DNA of 5,228 nt from Acidobacteriota bacterium (GTDB lineage Bacteria; Acidobacteriota; Vicinamibacteria; Vicinamibacterales; 2-12-FULL-66-21): NCBI GenBank assembly GCA_013697225.1, contig JACCXG010000443.1, forward strand, positions 1-5,228, in the 5' to 3' direction. The notes under the pieces are model-generated. The model was not told the DNA's origin, made no database searches, and worked only from the letters and a program-made list of their open reading frames with translations. The position numbers and the translations under genes were made by a program. This document shows, piece by piece, positions 1 to 5,228 of this stretch. How positions within the stretch are numbered: position 1 is the stretch's first letter; every line of letters begins with the position of its first letter.

Positions 1-190
1 CAACGGCCGAAGCCGGCCAGTTCGGTACGTCGGCATATGCGCACGCGACGGCGTCCTGCACCGCCCGGGTGAACTCCCCCAGCCCCGAGCCGAGGACGAT
101 CGCGGCCTCGGGAGGCGGGCCATGCCGCTCCCGCAGCCAGGCGGCCGCTTCACCGACCCTGTCGTAATAGGAATGTTCTGAGCTGGTCAC
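1..190 (-). CDS. Purine nucleoside phosphorylase, N-terminal part (truncated by window edge)
   Basis: This is the first 63 codons of a minus-strand gene that runs off the left edge. The predicted enzyme phosphorolyses purine nucleosides (inosine, guanosine) to base plus ribose-1-phosphate in the cytoplasm. Residues 29-38 read AAIVLGSGLG, the phosphate-binding start of trimeric, human-type purine nucleoside phosphorylases. Residues 52-63 (YADVPNWPASAV) match the conserved segment that follows it in this family. The preceding helix, with SYYDRVGEAAAWLRER, is also typical. The start is GTG at 190-188, supported by a purine-rich AGAAGGAAG (rc of 197-205) just upstream; no other start codon lies close in frame. 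The gene is divergent from the menaquinone operon. The catalytic core lies outside the window, so substrate preference (inosine/guanosine versus methylthioadenosine) cannot be judged. A role in salvaging hypoxanthine from the futalosine pathway is only an inference. Confidence 0.85.
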   Translation of the reverse strand, partial: MTSSEHSYYDRVGEAAAWLRERHGPPPEAAIVLGSGLGEFTRAVQDAVACAYADVPNWPASAV

Positions 191-196
191 GGCGCG

Positions 197-205
197 CTTC
201 CTTCT
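197..205 (-). promoter_or_regulatory. Ribosome binding site for the phosphorylase gene
   Basis: On the minus strand this reads AGAAGGAAG. Its AAGGA core (199-203) sits 8 nt before the GTG start at 190. The site supports choosing GTG rather than a downstream codon. Confidence 0.6.
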
Positions 206-260
206 GTAGCCCCCTGGAGCCGGTCGCTCGGGCGGGTGCCTTCCATGCCACGGTTCCGGG

Positions 261-344
261 GTTGGGCGCCGGGCGTCGGCCGTTGGGAATTGAGCATTGG
301 GGCTTGGGAGTTGGAGGTTGGAGGTTGGGAGTTGGGAGTTGATT
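261..344 (+). repeat. Degenerate tandem heptanucleotide array, consensus GTTGGGA
   Basis: Reading in steps of 7 from 261 gives twelve in-phase units: GTTGGGC, GCCGGGC, GTCGGCC, GTTGGGA, ATTGAGC, ATTGGGG, CTTGGGA, GTTGGAG, GTTGGAG, GTTGGGA, GTTGGGA, GTTGATT. The core from 303 to 337 is nearly perfect, and units 268-281 and the ends have decayed. The period of 7 is not a multiple of 3, and the array lies outside any gene I can support. It places a G run about every 7 nt on the plus strand, ending 20 nt before the start codon of the first operon gene. Short heptanucleotide tandem arrays are known from other bacteria, for example the STRR sequences of cyanobacteria. No regulatory role is shown here. 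Confidence 0.75.
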
Positions 345-364
345 AGACCGCAGGGCTGCCCGGC

Positions 365-1270
365 ATGAGCGGCCTCCAGGAGCTTGCCGATCGCCTTGCC
401 CAGGGCGTGTCTCTGGAGCTGGCCGATGCGCCGGCGATCGTCGGCACGCCCGATCTCATTGCCGTCGGGATGTTGGCCGACGAAGTCAGGCGCCAGCTGC
501 ACGGGGTGCGGACCACATTCGTCCGGGTCCTTGAAGTGCACGTGGAGGCGATCCCGGCGGCGCTTCCCCCCGGGGCCAACGCAGGCGAGCTGAGACTCGT
601 GGGCCCGCCTTCATCCGCGACGCAGGCCCTCGAGGCTGTTGCGTCAGCCCGCAAGCTGAGCGGTGGAGGGATCCCGCTGAGCGGATTCTCCCTTGCGGAC
701 CTGGCGGCACTCGAGCCCTCGTCTTCAGACCTCTTCGCGAGCCTTGCGCGGGAGGGACTCGAGGCCGTTGCCGACCTTCCGGTGGACGGACCCGGGGATA
801 CTGGCGCCACGGTGACGCGCGCCCGGGCCGCGGGTCTGAGAGTCGAGCGGATGACAGTACACGGGGCTGCCGCGGATCCCCTTGCAACGGTTGCCGCTGC
901 CATCGAGCTGCAGCGAGCCGTAGGCGGCTTCAGGACGTTCGCTCCGCTGCCGCGCACGCTCTCGACCATGGCGCCGACAACCGGGTACGACGACGTGAAG
1001 GCGGTGGTCCTGGCCCGGCTGCTCACGCGCGACATACCCTCGGTGCAGGTAGACTGGCCGCTCTACGGCCCGAAGCTCGCGCAGGTGGCCCTGACCGTCG
1101 GCGCTGACGACGTGGACGGCGTGGCGGCAGTCGATTCAGGGACGCTCGGAGCGCGCCGGAGTGCGCTCGCGGAGATCACGCGCAACATTCGTGCGGCAGG
1201 TCTCGAGCCGGTGGAGCGGAACGGACGGCACGAAGTCATCGGGGAGCCGTCCCGGAGTGGCCGCCCATGA
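365..1270 (+). CDS. Cysteine-free MqnE/CofH-like protein, probable radical SAM pseudoenzyme
   Basis: This 301-residue protein aligns by eye along its length with MqnE (aminodeoxyfutalosine synthase) and the related CofH/MqnC radical SAM family. Residues 4-50 match the N-terminal helices, including LADEVRR-like sequence at 38-43. Residues 117-140 match the segment before the MqnE GGGAE loop. Residues 154-200 resemble the 'AGL...YG...ELQ...GGF..F.PL' stretch. Residues 207-293 carry the clearest similarity: VDWPLYGPKLAQVAL, GADDVDG (246-252) and GLEPVERN (279-286). The CxxxCxxC motif that binds the 4Fe-4S cluster, expected after about residue 55, is absent, and the protein has no cysteine. It is also shorter than MqnE (about 370-390 residues), mostly between residues 55 and 115. 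It cannot perform SAM radical chemistry by the known mechanism. The ATG at 365 is the first start after an in-frame TAG (344-346). The stop overlaps the mqnA start (ATGA), so it is the first gene of the operon. Its function is unknown; a partner or scaffold role for an Mqn enzyme is inference. Confidence 0.8.
   Translation: MSGLQELADRLAQGVSLELADAPAIVGTPDLIAVGMLADEVRRQLHGVRTTFVRVLEVHVEAIPAALPPGANAGELRLVGPPSSATQALEAVASARKLSGGGIPLSGFSLADLAALEPSSSDLFASLAREGLEAVADLPVDGPGDTGATVTRARAAGLRVERMTVHGAAADPLATVAAAIELQRAVGGFRTFAPLPRTLSTMAPTTGYDDVKAVVLARLLTRDIPSVQVDWPLYGPKLAQVALTVGADDVDGVAAVDSGTLGARRSALAEITRNIRAAGLEPVERNGRHEVIGEPSRSGRP
1254..1257 (+). promoter_or_regulatory. Ribosome binding site for mqnA
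   Basis: GGAG lies 9 nt before the ATG at 1267, inside the end of the upstream gene. It supports this start, together with the ATGA overlap and the conserved MqnA N-terminus that begins directly after it. Confidence 0.5.
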
Positions 1271-2070
1271 GGGCCGTCAGACTCGGTGCCGTGGACTATC
1301 TGAACGCGCGGCCGCTCGTCTTCGGCCTGGAGCTGCGTCATGGATTTGCGCTGCAGTTCGACCCGCCGTCGCGCTGCGCGGCGCTCCTGCACGAAGGCTC
1401 GATCGACGTGGGCATGATCCCGAGCGTCGAGTACCTCCGCGGGCACGAACCGTATTGTGCGGTTCCGGATGTGGCGATCGTCTCTGAAGGTACGGTCGCG
1501 TCTGTCGCGCTCTTCAGCCGGAAGCCCGTGGACGACATACAGTCGATCGCGGCAGACACCAGCTCGCGCTCGTCCAATACGCTGCTGCGGGTGTTGTGCT
1601 ACGAAACGCTGGGCATCGATCCCGTGTTCGTGCCGATGCCCCCGGACCCGGTGAAGATGCTCAACCGCTGCGACGCCGCGCTGCTCATCGGCGATGCCGC
1701 ACTCTTCTTCGACTACGAAGCTGCAGGGCTCCTCAAGGTCGATCTTGGCGAGCAGTGGACGACGATGACCGGGCTGCCGTTTGTCTGGGCGTTCTGGGCT
1801 GGACGCCCCGGCGCCATCACCAGGGAGCAGGTCACGCAGCTCCAGGGTGCACGTGACGCAGGTGTGCGTGCCTCGGACCTCGTCGCGGCTGCGTATTGTG
1901 GTTCCGAGCGTGCGGCACTCGGCCAGAAGTATCTGAAGGAGAACATCCGCTACGGACTGGGACCTCGAGAGCTCGACGGGCTCCGGGCCTACTATGAGCT
2001 CGCCTTGAGATACGAGCTTGTCGAAATGACTCGGGCACCGGTGTTCTATCCCACGGTTGGACCGTCATGA
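1267..2070 (+). CDS. mqnA: Chorismate dehydratase MqnA
   Basis: MqnA dehydrates chorismate to 3-enolpyruvyl-benzoate, the first committed step of the futalosine route to menaquinone, in the cytoplasm. The fold is that of a periplasmic-binding-protein-like enzyme without a signal peptide. The 267 residues are close to the usual family length. Hallmarks are VRLGAVDYLNARPLVFGLE at 4-22, the segment SIDVGMIPSVEYL at 45-57, the serine-rich substrate loop DTSSRSSNTLLRVL at 97-110, LLIGDAALF at 139-147, and the stretch TGLPFVWAFWAGRPG at 168-182. The start overlaps the previous stop as ATGA, and a GGAG lies 9 nt upstream. The stop overlaps the mqnC start in the same way. MqnD belongs to a related family, but the N-terminus and the loop motifs are those of MqnA. 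Confidence 0.95.
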   Translation: MRAVRLGAVDYLNARPLVFGLELRHGFALQFDPPSRCAALLHEGSIDVGMIPSVEYLRGHEPYCAVPDVAIVSEGTVASVALFSRKPVDDIQSIAADTSSRSSNTLLRVLCYETLGIDPVFVPMPPDPVKMLNRCDAALLIGDAALFFDYEAAGLLKVDLGEQWTTMTGLPFVWAFWAGRPGAITREQVTQLQGARDAGVRASDLVAAAYCGSERAALGQKYLKENIRYGLGPRELDGLRAYYELALRYELVEMTRAPVFYPTVGPS

Positions 2071-3281
2071 GCTATCAGGCGACCGTCACGAAGGTGGCGC
2101 GAGGGGGACGGGTGGATGCCGCCGAGGCGCTCGACCTGTATCTTCACGCGCCTACGGCTGTTCTGGGCCGACTGGCGGACGAGATCCGGGCGCTCCGGCA
2201 CCCGGAGCGGGTCGTTACCTACATCATCGACAGGAACGTCAACTACACCAACGTCTGCGTGGCGCGGTGCAACTTCTGCGCGTTCTACAGGCCGGTTGGA
2301 TCCGGGGAAGGGTACGTGCTCGGGTTCGACGAGATCTTCCGCAAGATAGACGAGACGATCGAACTTGGCGGGGAACAGCTGCTGCTCCAGGGGGGGCACA
2401 ATCCCGACCTGCCGTTGGACTGGTACGAGGATTTGTTCCGGGGGGTCAAGACGCGCTTCCCGTCCTTCCGCCTCCACGCATTGTCCCCTCCGGAAATCCT
2501 TCATCTCTCCCGCCTCTCCGGGCTTTCCGTGCCGCAGGTCATCGAGCGTCTGGTGAACGTCGGCCTGGACAGCGTCCCGGGCGGCGGTGCCGAGATTCTC
2601 GTGGACCGCGTTCGCAGGCTCCTGAACTGCTACGGGAAGGCGAGCGCGGACGAGTGGCTCGATGTGATGCGACACGCCCACCGTGCCGGCCTGCGGACCA
2701 CCGCGACAATGATGTACGGCACAGTCGAGACCCCGGCAGAGCGGATCGAGCACATGCTCCGTCTGCGGGCCCTTCAGGATGAGACCGGCGGCTTCACCGC
2801 CTTCATCACCTGGAGCTACCAACCCGAGCACACAGAGCTTGGCGGAGGAGAGGCCACGGGAATCGACTACCTGCGCACGCTGGCGCTTGCGAGGACCGTG
2901 CTCGACAACTTCGACAACCTGCAGGCGTCATGGGTGACTCAGGGTGGCAAGGTCGGGCAGCTGAGCCTCGCGTTCGGCGCCAACGACATGGGCAGCGTCA
3001 TGATCGAAGAGAATGTCGTCCGGGCCGCGGGCGCCAGCTACTGCATGGACGAGAACGAGATCGTCCGCAACATCGAGAATGCCGGCTTCACCGCCATGCG
3101 CCGGAACATGCACTACGAGATCCTCGGTGAGCCAGTGTTCCGTCAGCGACAGGTGCCGAGGATGCTTGCCCTTGCCGCTGCACGCGCCGAAGGGGACACG
3201 AGCCGGCCGCCGGAAATCGATCGCTATGCCGCACGCAGCGCGGCCGAGAAGGCCAGGAGGGGCCCGCCCCGTCCGGCCTGA
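2067..3281 (+). CDS. mqnC: Cyclic dehypoxanthine futalosine synthase MqnC (radical SAM)
   Basis: MqnC uses a SAM-derived radical to cyclise dehypoxanthine futalosine in the menaquinone pathway. The 4Fe-4S ligands are intact as C64-x3-C68-x2-C71, within NYTNVCVARCNFCAF. Other family marks are LLLQGGHNPDLPLDWY (105-120), LHALSPPEI (136-144), GLDSVPGGGAEIL (166-178), TATMMYGTVE (212-221), WSYQPEHTEL (249-258), ASWVTQGGKVGQLSL (287-301) and GANDMGSVMIEENVV (304-318). The last two, with GANDMGS rather than GADD(L/M)DG, and QGGHNP rather than the GLHP of MqnE, assign it to MqnC and not MqnE. At 404 residues it is slightly longer than usual; residues from about 366 form an Ala/Arg/Pro-rich tail with no recognised domain. 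The start overlaps the mqnA stop (ATGA). No good Shine-Dalgarno sequence precedes it, which suggests translational coupling to mqnA. Confidence 0.95.
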   Translation: MSYQATVTKVARGGRVDAAEALDLYLHAPTAVLGRLADEIRALRHPERVVTYIIDRNVNYTNVCVARCNFCAFYRPVGSGEGYVLGFDEIFRKIDETIELGGEQLLLQGGHNPDLPLDWYEDLFRGVKTRFPSFRLHALSPPEILHLSRLSGLSVPQVIERLVNVGLDSVPGGGAEILVDRVRRLLNCYGKASADEWLDVMRHAHRAGLRTTATMMYGTVETPAERIEHMLRLRALQDETGGFTAFITWSYQPEHTELGGGEATGIDYLRTLALARTVLDNFDNLQASWVTQGGKVGQLSLAFGANDMGSVMIEENVVRAAGASYCMDENEIVRNIENAGFTAMRRNMHYEILGEPVFRQRQVPRMLALAAARAEGDTSRPPEIDRYAARSAAEKARRGPPRPA

Positions 3282-4498
3282 TGAAGATCCACCGCGCAGC
3301 CTGGATCCTGCCGATCTCCGCCCCGCCGATCCGCAAGGGGTGGGTCGCGATAGATGAAGGTCGAATCGCTGCGGTAGGGGGATCGGAGGAGGAGCCGCCG
3401 CCTGGAACGGACGCAATCGACGGCTCTCGAGAGTCGTCGCCATCCGTGATCCTTCCTGGGCTCGTGAACGCCCACACCCATATCGAGCTCTCGTGGATGC
3501 GCGGCAAAGTGGCCCCGGATCGCTCGATGCCCGCGTGGACGTCGCGGCTCATGGGGCTGCGCCGGACGGTCTCCGCCGATCCGGTCGCGCCGGTGTACGA
3601 GGCCATTTCCTCCGCCCGGGACAGCGGGACCTGCCTCGTCGGTGACATCACGAACACGCTGGCGTCTGAGGAGCCTCTTCGCGGCAGTCCGCTCTCCGCG
3701 CTGCTGTTCCGTGAGCTTATCGGGTTCAGCGGAACCGATCCCGCAGGTGCGGTGCGACGTGCAATGGGGGACTGTGCGGCGCTGCCCGTCTCCGACCGAC
3801 TCCAGTGCTCGATCGCGCCGCACGCGCCTTACTCGGTTTCTCCTGAACTGTTCACGGCAATCGCCGCGGCCACGCATAGAACGGTTGTCAGTGTTCATCT
3901 GGGAGAGTCCCCGGAGGAGGTCGAATTCCTGCGATGCGGGGGCGGCGCCTGGCGGGAGCTGCTGGAGGGGCTTGGTGTCTGGAATCCCGGGTGGCAGGCG
4001 CCCGGCTGCGGCCCTGTCGCATACCTGTCGGGATTTGGCCTGGTCACCGAGAAGCTCCTCGCGGTCCACGCCGTGCAGCTCACCGACACCGAGCTGGCGA
4101 CCCTTGCGTCGGCCGGATCGACGATCGTCACATGCCCGCGCAGCAACGTCTGGACAGGTGTCGGAATGCCCCCTGCGGACCGTTTCTACTCCGCTGGGGT
4201 GCGGGTGGCAGTCGGAACCGACAGCCTGGCCAGCGTGGACGACCTGAACATGTTCAGCGAGATCGCGGCGCTGCGTCAGGCTGCGGTGCAGGTTCCGGCC
4301 GCCGCAATCCTCGAGAGTGCAACGCGGATTGGAGCGGAAGCGCTCGGCTTCGGGCGGGATCTCGGGACAATCGAGCCCGGCAAGCGTGCCGAGCTGATTG
4401 CCGTGCGCATCCCTCGGGATGTTCAGGATGTGGAAGAATATCTTCTCAGCGGCGTCCAGCCCGCCGCGGTCAGATGGCTGGAGGATTCCGAAACCTGA
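3281..4498 (+). CDS. mqnX: Amidohydrolase, probable aminodeoxyfutalosine deaminase
   Basis: This is a metal-dependent TIM-barrel hydrolase of the chlorohydrolase/SAH deaminase branch of the amidohydrolase superfamily, 405 residues. The N-terminal beta strands (residues 1-55) lead into LPGLVNAHTHIELS. Visible metal and catalytic residues are H65 and H67 (HTH), H181 in APHAPYSVS, H206 and E209 in SVHLGES, H263 in AVHAVQ, and D314 in VGTDSLAS; the set is complete. The C-terminal part (LGFGRDLGTIEPGKRAELIAV) rebuilds the small beta domain. Such enzymes deaminate adenosine-like compounds. Between mqnC and a prenyltransferase gene, the expected substrate is 6-amino-6-deoxyfutalosine, giving futalosine. 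That specificity rests on context; S-adenosylhomocysteine or methylthioadenosine deaminase activity cannot be excluded from sequence. The start overlaps the mqnC stop by one base (TGATG). An AGGAGG at 3255-3260 lies 20 nt upstream, too far for an ideal site, so re-initiation is likely. Confidence 0.8.
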   Translation: MKIHRAAWILPISAPPIRKGWVAIDEGRIAAVGGSEEEPPPGTDAIDGSRESSPSVILPGLVNAHTHIELSWMRGKVAPDRSMPAWTSRLMGLRRTVSADPVAPVYEAISSARDSGTCLVGDITNTLASEEPLRGSPLSALLFRELIGFSGTDPAGAVRRAMGDCAALPVSDRLQCSIAPHAPYSVSPELFTAIAAATHRTVVSVHLGESPEEVEFLRCGGGAWRELLEGLGVWNPGWQAPGCGPVAYLSGFGLVTEKLLAVHAVQLTDTELATLASAGSTIVTCPRSNVWTGVGMPPADRFYSAGVRVAVGTDSLASVDDLNMFSEIAALRQAAVQVPAAAILESATRIGAEALGFGRDLGTIEPGKRAELIAVRIPRDVQDVEEYLLSGVQPAAVRWLEDSET

Positions 4499-4500
4499 CC

Positions 4501-5228
4501 GTGAACCGATTCCGCACCTACGCTTCGTTCGTCCGTTTCGGCCACTCGGTGTTCGCGCTGCCGTTTGCGCTCACCGGAGCCCTGCTGGCCCTGCACCGGA
4601 CCGGGGAGTGGACGGCCGCTGACCTGGGCTGGCGGCTGTGGTGGATCGTGGTCGCCATGGTCGCGGCCCGGAGCGCGGCCATGGGCTTCAACCGGCTGGT
4701 TGACGCGCGTTATGACGCCTTGAATCCCCGAACGGCCATGCGCGAGCTGCCGCGCGGTGCGATGACACCTCGCGAGGCGGTGTTGTTCGTCTCCGTCTCG
4801 AGCGTGCTCTTCGTGTTTGCCGCATGGAAGCTCGGGCCCCTGTGTGCGGCGCTGTCCCCGGTTGCCCTCGCCATCGTCTTCTGGTACTCGCTGGCGAAAC
4901 GCTTCACGACGTATACCCAGCTGTTTCTCGGACTTGCCATGGCGGTAGCGCCGGTCGGAGGATGGCTCGCGGCCGGTGGTGGCGCGGCACTGGAACCCTG
5001 GTTGCTCGGGCTGGCCATCGGCACCTGGGTTGGCGGCTTCGACGTGCTGTATGCGTGCCAGGATCTGGAGTTCGACCGGGCTCACGGCCTGCGCTCGATT
5101 CCCGTGCGTTACGGCGTCGCTCGGGCGCTCGCCATTTCCCGTGGCATGCACGTCATCACCGTCGTCTCTCTCATGGCGCTCGCGCCGGTGGCCGGACTCG
5201 GATGGCTCTACACGGCAGGCGTGCTCGG
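4501..5228 (+). CDS. mqnP: UbiA-family prenyltransferase, probable MqnP (truncated at window end)
   Basis: This membrane enzyme attaches a polyprenyl chain to an aromatic acceptor, here most likely 1,4-dihydroxy-6-naphthoate of the futalosine pathway. The first 242 codons are present; the family is about 290-300 residues, so roughly 50 are missing. The N-terminus VRFGHSVFALPFALTGALLA (11-30) is typical of the MqnP/UbiA group. The first Mg-diphosphate motif is N64-R65-xx-D68-xxx-D72, followed by NPRTAMRELPRG (75-86). The second is D188-xxx-D192, in YACQDLEFDRAHGLRSIPVRYG. Several hydrophobic segments (about 14-32, 46-62, 93-110, 114-131, 138-158, 166-184, 214-235) fit the multi-helix fold. The GTG start lies 2 nt after the deaminase stop; GGAGGA at 4480-4485 lies 15 nt upstream, a little far. 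A 4-hydroxybenzoate prenyltransferase (UbiA) is the alternative by sequence alone, but the neighbours favour MqnP. Confidence 0.88.
   Translation, partial: MNRFRTYASFVRFGHSVFALPFALTGALLALHRTGEWTAADLGWRLWWIVVAMVAARSAAMGFNRLVDARYDALNPRTAMRELPRGAMTPREAVLFVSVSSVLFVFAAWKLGPLCAALSPVALAIVFWYSLAKRFTTYTQLFLGLAMAVAPVGGWLAAGGGAALEPWLLGLAIGTWVGGFDVLYACQDLEFDRAHGLRSIPVRYGVARALAISRGMHVITVVSLMALAPVAGLGWLYTAGVL

Larger units (their letters stand above)
191..364. other. Divergent intergenic region between the phosphorylase gene and the menaquinone operon
   Basis: These 174 bp must carry the promoters of both divergent units, but I see no convincing -35/-10 pair on either strand. The left part (206-260) is ordinary G+C-rich sequence with no clear feature. 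The right part is the heptanucleotide array described separately. A TAG at 344-346 is in frame with the ATG at 365 and closes that frame upstream, so the first operon gene cannot start further left than 347. Ahead of that ATG, CAGGG at 351-355 is the only, weak, Shine-Dalgarno-like sequence. Confidence 0.7.

Noticed and set aside
268..280. Small inverted repeat GCCG / CGGC, possible hairpin
   Set aside because: The 4-bp stem is within chance for GC-rich DNA and has no T tract, so it is neither a terminator nor a clear operator.
261..344. CRISPR-like array
   Set aside because: Units are 7 bp and contiguous, with no spacers and no cas genes nearby.
318..346. Possible promoter: TTGGAG (318-323), 17-nt spacer, GATTAG (341-346)
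   Set aside because: The -10 match is only 3 of 6 and the -35 is part of the heptad repeat, so similar pairs can be found at several phases.
343..1035. Minus-strand open frame of 230 codons opposite the MqnE-like gene
   Set aside because: Ser/Ala/Arg-rich composition typical of an antisense shadow. The plus-strand frame has clear similarity to MqnE and overlaps mqnA as expected for an operon.
365..1270. Calling this gene a functional aminodeoxyfutalosine synthase (mqnE)
   Set aside because: The three cluster-binding cysteines are missing, so catalytic annotation by similarity alone would be wrong.
2046..2831. Long minus-strand open frame of 261 codons antisense to mqnC
   Set aside because: It lies wholly opposite a well-conserved mqnC; the product has no recognisable motif, and long antisense frames are expected from high-GC codon bias.
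3224..4069. Minus-strand open frame of 281 codons antisense to the deaminase gene
   Set aside because: Arg- and Gly-rich shadow translation opposite a gene with complete active-site motifs.
4423..5151. Minus-strand open frame of 242 codons opposite the prenyltransferase gene
   Set aside because: The plus strand encodes both UbiA aspartate motifs; the antisense product is Gln/Arg/Gly-rich with no motif.

Overview
The window is high-GC DNA with tightly packed, short-overlap genes and GTG starts. It encodes most of a futalosine-pathway menaquinone (vitamin K2) operon. The gene set and style fit a free-living bacterium that respires with menaquinone. Gemmatimonadota or a similar high-GC phylum is my best guess, but the sequence does not prove the taxon.

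Layout. At the left edge, on the minus strand, is the 5' end of a purine nucleoside phosphorylase (1-190, running off the window). A 174-bp divergent intergenic region follows. Its right half is a degenerate tandem heptanucleotide array (consensus GTTGGGA, 261-344). From 365 to the right edge, five plus-strand genes run almost without gaps: a cysteine-free homologue of the radical SAM enzyme MqnE (365-1270), mqnA (1267-2070), mqnC (2067-3281), an amidohydrolase that is probably the aminodeoxyfutalosine deaminase (3281-4498), and a UbiA-family prenyltransferase, probably mqnP (4501-5228, cut by the window end). The four junctions are ATGA, ATGA, TGATG and a 2-nt gap, so this is one transcription unit with probable translational coupling.

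How the genes work together. MqnA dehydrates chorismate to 3-enolpyruvyl-benzoate. MqnE, a catalytically competent copy of which is not in this window, would join that product to SAM to give aminodeoxyfutalosine. The deaminase converts this to futalosine, and a hydrolase (MqnB, not in this window) removes hypoxanthine. MqnC cyclises dehypoxanthine futalosine, and MqnD (not here) gives 1,4-dihydroxy-6-naphthoate, which the UbiA-family enzyme prenylates. The divergent phosphorylase could salvage the released hypoxanthine, but that link is inferred.

The most interesting item is the first gene of the operon. It aligns by eye with MqnE from end to end but has lost the CxxxCxxC cluster motif and has no cysteine at all. 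It therefore looks like a maintained pseudoenzyme inside a menaquinone operon.
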